From positions 177,873,093 to 177,937,092 of the forward strand of contig OY986438.1 in the NCBI GenBank assembly GCA_963920525.1: a stretch of 64,000 nucleotides of DNA, read 5' to 3'. The stretch is from Dichetophora obliterata (Eukaryota; Arthropoda; Insecta; Diptera; Sciomyzidae). This document shows positions 11,401 to 24,060 of the stretch, one piece after another. The notes under the pieces are model-generated. The model was not told where the DNA came from. It saw only the letters and a list, made by a program, of their open reading frames with translations, and did no database searches. Within the stretch, counting starts at the first letter, position 1. Every line of letters begins with the position of its first letter. Made by a program: the position numbers and the translations under genes.

Positions 11401-14400
11401 CTTTTTCTATTTAAGCTACTTACCTCTGCGCTTTTAAGGTTATCACCGATTTCTTAATGCCGTTTGCTTAATAAAAGTGTTATTTTAAAATATTTTTATA
11501 AATTTTAATTTCAAATCATTTGAAAAAATATTACTTTTTTGATCAAATAAATATAAAATTTTAATTGTTCAAAGAACTTTACAAACTATTTTATTTTTAA
11601 TTTTTTTTTGTTATGGAACTTTAAAATCCCATATTATAAACGACAAACCATTAGCATGCATCTGAAACATGCTTACAAATAGTTTTAGACAATGGAATTG
11701 TAAAATAGTCCATGCCTTTTTCAATACAATAGGCATAATATTTATTATCAAAGTAAAGCGATTATCAAAGTAAATACCGATTAACTTTAAAAACAATTTT
11801 TTTAATATTTGCCAACAAGCTCGCTGCAAAGCCAAAACTAAAATGGAGAAATTTGTCTTTTGTGGTTTTAGTATCTTCAGTAAAAGCGTGAAAACCGTAT
11901 TGAGGCTACAATAGCCGTATTGGAGTTTCTCTACAAGCAAGATTTAACATTTGGTTGCAGTAGCCACAATACTGAATGTATCACAACTGTTACCACAGCT
12001 CTTATTTTCAAAAGACACTCAACATAATTTTTGTTTTTTTTTATGATTATTGCAGATTCAATTAGGGCTATGAGAGTTCTCATAAAGTGCTTGTAATAAA
12101 CTTTCAGCTAAGGTGACTTCATTTCATATATAATAACTCTAGTATGGCTACTACAGCCTCATCTTTTTCATGGCAGCCGTGTACGAAATTCAACAATTCC
12201 CTGAGTGTAATAACGAAATTGTTGTTAAATGTAGTTCTCTAATTTGCAGCTTTTCAACTCATTTTGCAAAGTAATATATTACACGATAGCTAAAAGTGTT
12301 GAAACACTAGCATCTCAGACAACACTAAAGGACGTGGTTCCACTCTTAGCTAAGGTAAGTTTGAAATAGAGTCAATTCTAAATTAAATTCAAAATTAAAC
12401 ATCCTCGGTTGAATCGCTCCATCAAAACTGATTTTAAAAAATATAAATTAGTGAATGAAAAGTCACTTTAATTGACCAAATCATCAAAACTGAGAATAGT
12501 GAACTATTTAATGTCAATAAATTGGTCAGTCAAGTTACAAGTGTTGGTATGTTTGTTGAGCTAACTAACTAACTTCACTAACTTACCAAACTAACTTCAG
12601 ACTAAGTCTGAAATTGTTTAATTGCAACCACTTTTTTTCTTGGTGAATGAAAAACAGGTCTCACAAATTCTTAAATCACGCTTTGAACATATTAATCTGG
12701 TAGCAAGCTAAGTTCACTGAAGTTTCTTGGTTGCTGTTAAGTAAAAATGTTATCTAATCTATTTTTTTGCTTTCTACATTGTTTCTTTCTGCATTGCTTA
12801 TTTTAAATTATAAATATCTTAAAATTTTAATACGATAAACTAACGAAAATGTTCAAAAAAATTTTTAAATTCCTTTTACCGCATGCAATATAAACTAATT
12901 GTATATTTTACTAACCGCCACCATCCTATTTCTTTAGCGCACATTATCCAGCAAAACAAAAGAAAAAAATGAAAAGTATTTATAAGTTTTCGCATATAAA
13001 ACAAAGAAAATTAAAAACTTTTTCTAAAACTTGGCACATGTTGCCAGTTGAGACATTAATTTCACAGAATTTATTGCGGTACGGAAAAAAATTCCACGCC
13101 AATCAGAAGAAGACTCCATCAATTAATGTCCCTTAGCGGTGTTTTTTTTTTTTATTATTTAGAAACATTTTAATTCATTTATTTATGACGACGACAACTG
13201 TTAGTTTTTTCCCATGTTGTTGTTGTTTTCTGAGCTTTCTAGCTAATTCAATAAATTGGGACACAAAAAAAAAAAGAAAAAAAAAAAAGAAAGAAGAAAC
13301 CAACGATTCAACTTTTTACTGTAGTACAAACCTACGTATACATTCATACAAATGGCAGTTCAACTCATATTTTTTTCTATAATTGGAGATGCCATTTTTT
13401 TAGTGGCTCAATTATTGCAAATTGCACGACAAAGTTGGATTTGTAAAAAAAAATTGAAAGGAGGTAAGGAAAAAAGAAATTTAGAAAAACCATTTAACAA
13501 GCTTGTTGGCAAGTGGAACGTAGTAGCGTGTTGGAAACATTATTTGTAGTGTGCATAGTACGAGACGCAGAAGAAAAACTTGAATTTAATTTTCACAGAA
13601 ATTTACAAAAAAAGAGTCTTTAACAAAGGCACAGCAAAACTTTTGGACATAAAGCAAAACAGCGCATATGCAAATGCAATAAATTAAAAAAATAACAAAA
13701 TTGGCAAACTTTTTAAAATTTTTTTATTGAATAAGAAAAAAAAAAAAAAATAGAAAAGCGGCGGTAAGAAGAATGGTAAAAAAAGGTACAAAAGTGAATT
13801 GGCACAAAAAAAGGTAATATTTTACCCAATAAAAATATCTTCAACAAAATTAACATAAACTGTCGAATTCTAAAATGATCATTAAAAAAATAAAAATAAA
13901 ATTCGATTAAAAAGTTTGAACTTGCAAGCACCATGTAAAATTGATCACAAAGTCATTTGAATTTTTACTAACAATTTGGAATTTATGTCAAATAATTTTG
14001 CAATTAAAAAACTTTCTATTAGAAGAGTTTGTTGCTTTTAATAAATATTGCAACTGCTTTTAATGCACATTAAAACTAAGAAACTCAATAAAATAGAAGA
14101 CAGTTAAAAAAAAAACAAAAGTGACAGTTGAAGCAATTGAATTAAAGGTGATTGCAAAATAACAGGGATACTTTATAGATTCAGGTTTGGTCTAGAAATC
14201 GATTTAATACATTCCACAAAAACCTTGTTAAATTTCTCAAATCTTGCAATCGAAAAATTAATATAGGGCTGGGCTGTTTTTGAAGTTACAACGACATCGT
14301 GTCTGAAAATTTATTGTAAAAACTTTTTGATTTTTTTTCAAAGTGCTATCCAAGTCAGTGAAGTTTTTCCAAAAAGGTGAGAGTAATGCATATATATTTA

Positions 14401-14780
14401 GTGTTTTGATTCCATTTTACAATCTAGTATATGGTTATGTCAAAATATGATGGAACGTGTCGTTGTTTTTGACGTTTCCAAAATGGTGTTATGGCCGGGT
14501 TGTGCACAACTGTGGTGATTAGGCAAGATTTGTACTAGAACTGTCAAATAGCGTCAGGTAGCACCAGTGTCATTTGTCACTTCTGGATAAAATTGGGCTA
14601 TTAAAAGCAGCTACCCTAAAGAAACCATCGAAACGTGGCCGAACGGCAATGGAGAGCTGCGAGCAAAATTTTCCAGACAATATTGATGATTTAAAGCAGA
14701 AAAAACAGCAGAAAAGTCAAAACCACCAGCAAAGGCAGCACTGAAGAAGGCACAACCAGCCCTACCCAGCTAGCACAGAT
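11401..14780. other. no gene recognised
   Basis: AT-rich DNA with A-runs (for example 13265-13290 and 13735-13750). A good 5' splice-like sequence (AAGGTAAGT, around 12353) is present but no flanking coding frame supports an exon. No mobile-element ends identified. Confidence 0.45.
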
Positions 14781-15050
14781 TTCGATTTGTAACAAAAATA
14801 TGTTATAATTCGGTGGTATTCCAGTCTTTTAAACAAATTTAGTCACAAATGGGTTGTATTAAAGTTTCAAATAAGTAATTTTTAAGAAATCATTCATTTT
14901 GCTCCAAATAAGTTAAACTGCGGTGTTAATTATGTTACGAATAAATGCACTTGTTGTAAAAATGTTTCATAAAGTTTTGAAAAAAAGAAGTTATTTTTAC
15001 GTTATATTGTAACAAATATAGCAACGAGTTAGCAACCTTTATGTGACTAA

Positions 15051-15584
15051 CAGCCTTATTCTGGTTGTTAGCTTAACAAAAAATAGTTATGGAGCTCTTT
15101 TTAAGCTGATTGTTATGTTATGTAAATGTTGGTATTCTTAAAAATCATTAACAACATAAAAGCTTAAAAAGCTTTTAAAGTTCACCATGCATGGTGAAAA
15201 TCGATATGCCTATTGAAAGAAGAGATGCGCTATATAAACAGATGCTTCGAGTGCAGCTTGTGACTTTGCAAGCGCTTGAAAAATTTGCCACGGCTACTGA
15301 AAGATTTCATTGTCAACACTTAAAATAAGTAAAAAATTCTTCCATTTTTCAGTTTAATGTATTTAAACTCAATATTATATTATAATGTGTATTTTTTTAT
15401 TATTTTCACAATTTTCTATCTAAGCACAAACATTTCATTCGTTGTTAAGACTCTTTCTGTTATTAACAAAATTGTAAGGAAAAGAGCTTTTAAATTTGCA
15501 GCAGAATACGAAACCTTAACAAATTGTTAATATTAACTATTTTGTTAATGTGGTGAGCTTAGTTAAGCTGCCAGAATAGGGCTG
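15051..15584. mobile_element. PIF/Harbinger-like MITE (CAGCCYTATTCTGG ends)
   Basis: Left end CAGCCTTATTCTGG and reverse-strand right end CAGCCCTATTCTGG are flanked by TAA on both sides (15048-15050, 15585-15587). A 3-bp TWA duplication is typical of PIF/Harbinger. The 534-bp interior has no transposase. A second MITE with the same ends lies at 46388-46650. Confidence 0.75.
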
Positions 15585-16031
15585 TAAGTTGCTTTATGTT
15601 TATATTAAGTTATATCAGTGTCACAACAACTTAATGTTCAAAATTCGGTTTGCAGATGTTTTTCTTAAGTTATAGGAAAGTCACTATAACTAAATGTTTC
15701 CAATTTTGCTGTGACGCACTAAAATGCCAGAAGCAAATTAGAAATTTTATTGTTCACAAAAATTCTGTGTTGCTTTTCAATTTCCTTCAATTACCATGTA
15801 ATCCATTTTTGTTTCAGTTTTGCACAAATCAATAACCAACTTCATTTATATGAATAGGCCAAATATTGGCAGCGTTCAACGAGACTACCAAATTGAACAA
15901 ATTCTTTGTTGAATGGCAATGAATCATTGTGAAATTATGAGAATTTGTTTTGTTGCAAGAAGGTTGAAATGAGGTTTTTATTCAGTTACAAGAACATTGA
16001 AAATAGTCATTGTAACCTTATGCTGTATTAA

Positions 16032-16592
16032 CCCTCAAATGCCCCATTTTTTGTTTGAGCTCCAAATTACATTATACTAATCAGATTATATTAATTTGGG
16101 GACGAGAAAAACAGTTCTAAAGCTCGTTTTCAATTTTAGCTCTTCGTTCAACTTTTACAGGTGAAAATGTCCACAATAGGTGAAAATGTCCACAACAGGT
16201 GAAAATGTTAACGGTTTTTTTAACATCTTGCATTGTTGTTTGACATATTTTTTTTTAATCTCAATTAAATGAAAAAACAACTTCTTACTAACTAGTATCT
16301 TTTTTTCACTTCGATCTCACTTCAATTAGTGTTTTTTTTTTTATTTACCGAAAATCTTGCTAAAAATTTAGAGTAAAAAATTAATTGAATTCGTAAAAGA
16401 ATGATAAAATTTAAATTCAAATTGACGTAAATGTCAAACAAAGCATGCTAGTTCCAAGCGAGAAAAACTGAAATATAGCTTAAAGATTCGTCTAGACTCT
16501 GAAGGAAACCATTTGAAAAATTTTCTACAGACTACGATTTTATAGCGATCGGTGTGAGCCGATGTATGTAGGCGGGCTTGGGATTTAGAGGG
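16032..16592. mobile_element. piggyBac-like MITE with TTAA duplication
   Basis: TTAA lies at 16028-16031 and 16593-16596. Ends are CCCTCAAATGCCCC and, on the reverse strand, CCCTCTAAATCCC. The 561-bp interior carries no transposase. Inside the left half GGTGAAAATGTCCACAA is tandemly repeated. It interrupts a unit of the surrounding repeat, and an uninterrupted paralogous unit near 16722-16752 shows the empty site. Confidence 0.82.
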
Positions 16593-17075
16593 TTAAGGTT
16601 ATTATTCAGTTGCTACAACTTAAGGAAACATTATTATAACTCAAAAAATGTATTTAGGAAATACAACGGTGAATTGAGATTTTTATTAAGTTGCAAGAAC
16701 ATTAAAAATAATAATTGCAAACTTCTGCTGTTTTAAGGTTATTATTCAGTTAATACAAGTTTGAAAAACATAATTGCAACTTATAATATTTTACTTGATA
16801 TACAAACGATGTTTTGAGTTTGTTATTCTGTTTCAAGAACTTTAGAAAAAACCATTGCAACTTTAGTAATGTTATTAGTTACATAAACGTTGTACTGGAG
16901 TTATAATTCAGTTGCAAGAAGTTTTGAAGAAACTTGTTGTAAGTAAATGCTGCATTTAGATTATTATTCACTTGCAACAACTTTAAAAAATATTTGTATC
17001 TGCTGATATATAGTTAGTTGCAAGAACTATGTATTGAGGTTATTTTTCAGTTGCAATAACTTTGGAAAAAAAGTG

Positions 17076-18141
17076 TCTAAAGACTTCAAACTCGTCATTA
17101 TTTGATTTTTTTTCCACACTATGAATTTTGATTGGAATACATTTTTTAGTATATATTATTTTCTTTTAGATTTTTCAGTGTAATATGACACTAGGAACTT
17201 AAAAAAAATATATATATTTAGCTATATTTTATACATTATTACGCGGAAATTAAAAACTCTTAATATTTCTTATTTACAAATTATTTTAAAAATTTTTATT
17301 TTTTGGGTGGCGCGTGAATTTTCTAGAGGTAAAACACAAACATTAATCGACGAAATGTCCTTTGTTGTAAAATTTTAGTGTATAACTCTTCATATTTTTA
17401 ATGAAACTTCACATCTTTTTATAACATTCCAATTTGTCTTTGACTTTTAAAATACACTCCAAAAAATTATCATTTTTTTGGCAAATTATCACTTTGAAAG
17501 TAACGTGGATCTGGTTAATACGATGAGGTTAACTCTCCTAACCAAATTCGTCAGGTAAAAATAACCTGGATCAGGTAAGAGTATTTTTCCCTGAGTGCAG
17601 TTAAAAAATTTTTTCTTCAAAATTGATTACTCCATAAAAAGTTTAATAATTCTTTCTTTTTGACGAAAACTGTGACCAAAACCGTCAAAAATACCCTACA
17701 TATTTGGCTGTTTTAGGTCTCAACTTTTTACGAATGGCAGCAGTTGAGCTTTTGAGTATTATTAGATCAGCGAACTAATGAAAAAATCAATTCGATGTAG
17801 CGAAATGTAAAAAAAGATATACGTGCTTGTAGTCTACATAGATATTGATGTGAAACAAAGTGTTAAAAAAACAAATTAAAGAAAACCAGAACATGTGGTA
17901 TTTCATTTTCAGTCTTTTTTTTTTTCTTTCCTCTGCTAAAAGATAAGACTAGAATAATTTCACATCGAAATACTTTTTCTTAAGCGGAATTTGAAAAATT
18001 TTGTACTCAAACCAGAAAAGATGGTTTGTGATTGTAGTATATTTTTTTCAAATCTTGTGTCATTTTTAATTTCAATAATTCTTAAGAATTCAATAAAAAT
18101 CTAAATTTTTGTAAATAATAATTTGTAATCATTTTAGTACG
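17076..18141. other. no gene recognised
   Basis: AT-rich. A short stretch at 17500-17600 has imperfect repeats of the type AACCTGGATCAGGTAA. No coding potential seen. Confidence 0.45.
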
Positions 18142-18659
18142 AGATCCGGCTGCAAGTTTACTACGTTCATCGAGCTTTTAATCAAAATCAAATTTTTATG
18201 TATAATTATATATAGGAAAATTCATTTTGGATAGGTTGCCAAAATGTGGCCGCTGGTATTTTTAATTTAATTAATATCAGCTGATTTTTCGGACGAAATT
18301 GCACTCATCTGTTTTTAAAAAAAAATATATACCAATACACAGCTACATATGTATAGAACTTAAAATATAAGGGTTGCCTTGGTGTAAACAGGTATGATTT
18401 CGGGACATTTATACGTTCATAACGTATTAATCATACGTTTTGATTAATCATATATTAAAGTAAAGCTAATTTTTTTTATGCATGGTGGAATAGAGTTGCC
18501 TGTGTTAAAGTGGCCGCAAATATGGGTTGCCTGCTGTTAAAGATAGATTAGAATGAAAAATAGTTTGCGCGCTACATCGAACAGAAAGTAGTGGAAACGA
18601 CTTTATAATACCTAAAAACAATTTTTAAATAAGTTATTGTTTAGTAGTTTCTAAAATTT

Positions 18660-19241
18660 ATTTTTTTGATAATTCTAAAAAAATATAATTTTTTTAGAAT
18701 TATATATAAGCTTAATGCCAAAAAAGTTCATGAAGCAACACTGGTGCGAGCCCGACCTATGAAAACAAGTATGTTATTATGTCTACACATAAAACAACTT
18801 TTTTCAAAAAAACCTTCTTCACGCCTTCTATGGTTTATACCAACGAACTGTTGGAGCCTAGATTGATTCGTGATAAAGAAGTTAACAAAGAGCACAACAA
18901 ACAAGTCTTTGCAGAATCAATGCAGTCGCTTTTTTGAACCTTTGCTTTTGCAAAGTAGTAGAAAAACATTGCTTTGAAAGGCGACATACAGCACATAATT
19001 CTGTTTTAATTTAACAGAAGGTGTTAGTATAAGCTTATCAAAGTGGATGGTACTGCAGAAGCCACAGAAGACTACTGATGAGTTGATGTAGCTATCAACG
19101 AAACAGCTGTCTAGTCTGCTTGGTGGTTTGTTCTGCAAAGAACTTATTGTTGTTGCAACCTGTTGCTTCATGAACTTTTTTGGCATTAAGCTTATATATA
19201 ATTCTAAAAAAATTATATTTTTTTAGAATTATCAAAAAAAT
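18660..19241. mobile_element. inserted element with 81-bp inverted repeats
   Basis: 18660-18741 and 19161-19241 are essentially perfect inverted copies, each containing an internal A/T palindrome (TTCTAAAAAAATATAATTT) and then TTAATGCCAAAAAAGTTCAT. The interior resembles, on the reverse strand, a sequence at about 40285-40590. Near-identical arms suggest recent origin or gene conversion. Family unknown. Confidence 0.78.
18917..19186 (-). CDS. unidentified 89-residue reading frame in repeat
   Basis: The frame begins MPKKFMKQQVATTISSLQNK in the right inverted arm of the 18660-19241 element and stops after 89 codons. I do not recognise the protein. The diverged copy at about 40290-40400 keeps the same frame over roughly 40 residues (FMKQQ.ATT.S.LQNK...SRL.S.FVD) before a stop. 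That may reflect past coding or simply DNA similarity. Low confidence as a gene. Confidence 0.2.
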   Translation of the reverse strand: MPKKFMKQQVATTISSLQNKPPSRLDSCFVDSYINSSVVFCGFCSTIHFDKLILTPSVKLKQNYVLYVAFQSNVFLLLCKSKGSKKRLH

Positions 19242-19544
19242 ATATTGTAATGAAAATATGCCATCATTAGTTTTTAAAATTACTTAAATACAACAAAAAA
19301 TTCATTCTTAAGTGAAAAACTTAGTTGTTTTTTCTTTATAAAATTAAAAACAAATTAATATTTATAAAAAAATAAAAAATCTCAATTATTGTGTAAACGA
19401 AAATTATATTTTATAAGCAAGTAATGTTTGGGAAAATATCGGATTTCTTATTATTTTTATAATAGGTTACTAATTAATTAAATATTAAGAAACACGGCAA
19501 ATAAAGCATGTATGATATTTTCGTGCCATTTATTACACATCCTA

Positions 19545-20275
19545 TTCATCACTGCTCTCACCGCAGCTATGGTTTTCATCGCTACCAATATTATCATTAT
19601 CGTCATTATCAGAAAAATTGTTCGTGGAACTACATAGCACACTCTTAAATTGCATTGGTGTTGAGTCTCCTAAGAACCATGTTGGTTTTAGAAAACCATC
19701 TAGAATCCAGCCATATTTTACGCGCTAAACTTAATGCAATTCGGCTCAGTTGCATTTAACCACATTAAATTAACAAAGATTATCCGCAACAATTTTTCTT
19801 TCAAAGATTTCCAGCACATTAGCATATTAGTCGAATCGAAGCCTTTAATTTTTTTATGAATATTTCATTGTTTGTTTTTGTAGCATACAATTTTTTCGAC
19901 ATAATAAATCTTCCAGCATTTACACTTTGACAATTTGGGATTCCATACATAAGACAAGTAAACTCTTCTACTACTTTCGTGTTGTTTTCATCAAAAATAT
20001 CATTTGGGTTAGTCAATGACGCGAAAAATGCTTGAATTTCCTAGTGCTTAACAAATGTATTGAAGGGCCGGACTTTCCCTTTGTTGAAGAATGCAGTTGT
20101 ATAGTCGCAATCCGTAAATGCATGAAATGCTGGCAGCGCAAGACATAAAGTTGGACCTATCTTGTAAAAGTATAAGAATGTCAGTGTCAGTTGCTTTCAC
20201 TAAAATTTTTGATTCTTCATGCCCTTTGCTTTTATGAAATACAATTCTTGTATCCGCTTCCTCCGTTGACATGCT
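19545..20275 (-). pseudogene. decayed protein with D-x-D and CDYT motifs (PIN/FEN-nuclease-like?)
   Basis: Read on the minus strand in two or three frames, the recognisable order is STEEADTRIVFH, then KATDTDILILL, then LPAFHAFTDCDYT, FFNKGKVRPF, a middle part (LTNPNDIFDENNTKVVEEFT), PTWFLGDSTPMQF and an acidic tail. Acidic motifs in the order E..D, TDTD, GCDYT recall PIN/FEN-type nucleases (GCDYC in FEN1); that link is inference. Proteins with an HAFTGCD motif are, as I recall, common in repetitive arthropod sequences. Breaks: a frameshift near 20150, a stop near 20040 and several stops after 19800. The canonical G of GCD is D here. It is probably the element's own protein, but not a standard DDE transposase that I recognise. 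Confidence 0.55.
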
Positions 20276-21949
20276 AATTCAGTTTCTTCATTTTTCACAA
20301 CGTGGTTTCTAACGGAACAATATCAAACATTCGAATACATTTTTTCGAAACGATCCTAATCTTTATTTCGACCATTTTACTCTACGGAGAACAGCTACTA
20401 AATGAACACGTGCAAGGCTTTCAATAGAACAAATAGCTGTAAGCTTGCACTGCACAACACATAAGGCTATATGATGCAAAAACCACTGGTAAAAACCATG
20501 AAAATTACGAACCCTATTTGTACAATCTTGCCTTTAGGCATGAAAATTGGGCATGAAAGGATTAAGGTGGCGATACATAATTTATATAGTAACTAAAAAG
20601 TCAATTAATCTAAAGTTCAAATAAAAACTATTTTAAACATTTCATATGATATTCGAAAACGTCTAAAGACTTCATTGTTAATAAAATGTCATGGTGCTTG
20701 TATTTTTTTCCGACGAAATAATAACATCAATTCACACTTTTTAAATAATGAACGATTAAACTTTAGGACATTATTTGTATTATGACACAGAAAACACTTC
20801 ATTTTTTGTAATTTAAGCTTCTCTTCACAAAGAAAAGAATATAATTGACAAAAAATAATAGTGAAGGATATTATTATGTTTAAAAACTTGTTTATATCAA
20901 ACAAGTTCATTTTTCATTCAATTCTCATGTAATCTATCTTTAACAACAGGCAACCCATATTTGTGGCCACTTTAACACAGGCAACCTTATTCCACCATGC
21001 ATAAAAAATAGCTTTAATTTAATATATGATTAATCAAAATGTGTTATGAAGGTATAAATGTCCCGAAACCATACCTGTTTACACCGGGCTGCCTGGAGGT
21101 TGCGGCCAGTTGCGCAAAATCAGTTGAACTTATTTAAATTAAAAATACTAGCGGCCACATTTTGATTGGCAATCTATCCAAAATGAATTCTCCTATATAT
21201 AATTATACATAAAAATTTGATTTCGATTAAAAACTCGATGAACGTAGTAAAGTTGCAGCCGGATCTTAGACTATTTATTTTGTTCATTTTATAAACAAAA
21301 ATTCTGTTAGAAAAAATGTATAAGAAATAATGTATAAAGTAAAATTATATTAAAAATAAATTATAAATTATTGTATTTATTTATTAATTAGAGTTTAGTT
21401 TAAATGAAAAATAAAAATAATAAACAATTGAAGTATTGTTATTTCTTATAAAATTTTAAAATTACTTTTCGATAATTATTTTAATACTGTATTTGTTATA
21501 TTAAAAAAAAATTAAATAAAAAAAAAAACCAAAAGCCTGTATAATAAAAATAATCTACCACGTTTAGTAAAAACTAATTACCTAAATGGTTAAATAGCTA
21601 ACTTGATAATTATACGAGTTTTGAACAAACTGCAAATTTAAATTTATATCCACAAAATAATCATACAAAAACTAAATATTATTTGAGAGAGTGTGTGTGT
21701 GGCAGAGGAATACATTATTTGAAATGAAACCATAAATTTTTGTTGTTATCCTTTTTGTTGCTGTTGCTTGTGCTCGTGTTATTGTTTGTTATTGTTATTG
21801 GCACGTGCTGTGTTTGTTGTAATACGGCATTTGCTGCCAGCTCTTGACTTGGTGTCTGGCGTTGGTGGTGGTGGTGTTGGAACCAAACTCATGCAAATGG
21901 AGTATAGAATTCGCAGTCGCTTCCGGCAAAATGGAAGGAAGTGCAGACA

Positions 21950-21980
21950 CACATACAAACACACACACACACACAAACAC
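21950..21980. repeat. (AC)n microsatellite
   Basis: An uninterrupted AC run at about 21957-21974 lies within a longer CA-rich stretch. Confidence 0.85.
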
Positions 21981-23699
21981 CCGAATGCAATCACAAACAT
22001 TTCAATAAATGTTCAATGCCAAATTAATATCCTAACCACAACAAGAGTAACTGTAGTAATAACATAGATGTATGCATGCATGTTTAATTGAACGTATGTG
22101 TTCGAGTTCATGTTTGTCTATGCAAGCAAGTCTATTTTAGCTGATTTCTACCAAGAAGCTGTGATTTCCAAGTTTCTTTTCTTTATAAATTGTGAAACTA
22201 CGTATTTGGCTGTTGCTTATTTTTTCACATTGCTATTGTAGCAAAAATTATACTGTGCTGTTGTTGTTGTGTTTTGCTCTATTTTTTGTTTGTGCTACTT
22301 GGGTTTTTTACTTTAGTCCTTTTGCGAATCGCCTGTTTCTGCTGTGAAGTTTGCGAAGCGTGCGGCATTTCAGACAAATATGCGGATGTTATTGTATTGA
22401 TGTGTGTTTGTGTGTGGGTTGGTGGCGTTCTAAGAGGTGTGTGTGTGGTTGTTTTTTTGTTAGTTACACTGCTTGTTTCTGGGGGAATTGAAAATATATG
22501 ATGACTTTATATATTTTTTTAAGCAATTCCATTTGCCAAAGTGTAATGGATTGACGCTTGGGCGCGTTTGGTAGCCATTAAAATGGGTTGTAGGATTTAA
22601 CAGTGGGTGATGCTTTTGTTGCTCTTTGCTTTTTTGGCATCTTTGGTAAGCAGTAAAGCCAAGCATTATTTAACAATATGTTGTTAAAGATTTGCTTAAA
22701 ACGTGTTAAACTTTTGATGCTCTTGATTTAGTTTTTTGTTGGAAACTAAATCGAAAATTTATTTATTTACAGGAATTGTTTTGAAAAATTACAAAAAAAT
22801 TATCAAAACGTAAAATTGGTTTAGTCATGTAAATATTGCTAAAAATGGAAAAATGTTGAATAAAAAGTGGAAAGAAAGACTTCAAAGTGCTCTTAGCTGA
22901 TATTTGCTTATTTTGTTAGGATTAAATATGGTTGGTTGCATCAACTTTTGGTACAAAGTAATTGGAAGAAGATTATATTTTCACTCTTACAAAATGCAGT
23001 ATTCTTATTTCATACATTTACTACATAAAATTTGGAATATGTATAAGAGTGGCCCGATTTGATGAAATTATGTTTGCACAAATTTTTCCTATTAGAGGAC
23101 AAAAAAAGGGACTCTAGGGGCTTATTTTTTATTTCTCCGTAAAATGAAACGTACATTTTGACTTTTGAAATTTGAATTTATTGTAATTTTCCCAACATTT
23201 TTGTACTGGAGCACCCTAATGGCTCGTTCTTTTGGTAATCTGATACCAAAACAAAATTCCTTGGCTTGTAGAACCTGAATGCTAACGAAATCCATTTGTC
23301 GAAAACGAAGTTACAGATTATCTTATCAGTTAAGTCATATGAATATTAAGCCAGATCGAAATTAATATTTTGCCAGATACCGACTCAAAAGTTAGAGGGA
23401 CTCTAAGCTATTTTGGCATCATATTTCCTTGGATCGAAAAATCCACAAGGAGCAGTTTTGCTTCTCCTGAACCCTTTCTTTGCCAAAAAAATCATGGTTT
23501 ATAAATTTTTTTCTTCAGAATAAACACCGAAGATACGATCATACACAAATTTTGGATAAAATATTTTTAATTTTTTTCTTGCAAACGCCTTCAAAATATG
23601 TATTTTTCATGGCATTCACACATGGTATTTTTATTTATTGGAAAGGTGTTGAGCTATAATTTTGAATAAATTTAGTATTGCAAGCAATATTTCGCTGAC

Positions 23700-24060
23700 T
23701 TTGTTCAAACTAAGCATATTATCGATATGCATTAATATGATAATTTATGATTGAAAAAAATTAATTGCTGAGTGCCAAAAACGTGATTTTTTTAACTCGT
23801 TTTCGAACAAAAAAGGTTTGTTTTCGAGAGGCAATTCAGTTCGGCGAATGAATTCAAAATGGTTATTTTTTTATTGTCAAAAGGTGCAATTGATGAATTT
23901 TTTTTAAATCATTTCTAAGGGAAAAAAGGGTTCGCTTTTGTGGGGCATTTTGGACTGACGAATCCCAGTGAACCAAAACTATCTGTTTTGAATTAATTTA
24001 TGACCCTTTAAGGGTAGTAAAGTTCAGTTTCATCACTCATTAATTAACCTTTTTGGACTT
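23700..24060. repeat. dispersed repeat, copy 1
   Basis: It contains GCATATTATCGATATGC, an AACTCGTTTTCGAACAAAAAA tract and CCCAGTGAACCAAAACTATC. The same blocks occur at 57880-58020 and, inverted, at about 59700-59830. I could not define the ends. Confidence 0.6.

Larger units (their letters stand above)
14790..17075. repeat. degenerate GTTGCAAGAAC-rich repeat region
   Basis: Variants of TTATTCAGTTGCAAGAAC recur many times. Between about 15961 and 17070 the spacing is often near 60 bp (for example 16685, 16745 and 16907, 16967). The array is diverged and imperfect. Two MITEs are inserted in it, at 15051-15584 and 16032-16592. It may be an old satellite or the interior of an unrecognised element. 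Confidence 0.6.
18142..21266. mobile_element. transposon with long terminal inverted repeats, family unknown
   Basis: The outer ends both read AGATCCGGCTGCAA into the element. The inverted arms are long: about 18142-18562 on the left and about 20905-21266 on the right, colinear and highly similar apart from one gap in the right arm. The arms contain repeated GGTTGCCTG..GTTAAAGTGGCCGCAAA motifs. The interior carries a decayed minus-strand protein (19545-20275) and a second inverted-repeat insertion (18660-19241). I could not define a target duplication, so the superfamily is open. Confidence 0.8.

Noticed and set aside
11184..11414. 76-codon frame across the minisatellite
   Set aside because: Openness follows from the 63-bp period; no other coding evidence.
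11611..11940. 109-codon minus-strand frame
   Set aside because: Hydrophobic and unstructured, with no recognisable domain or exon signals.
12340..12370. Exon ending at a consensus splice donor AAGGTAAGT
   Set aside because: No open, protein-like sequence upstream and no acceptor pair; a lone donor match is expected by chance.
21768..22500. Several 60-100 codon frames on both strands
   Set aside because: They run through CA/GT and TTG tracts, overlap each other, and show no domain or splice support.
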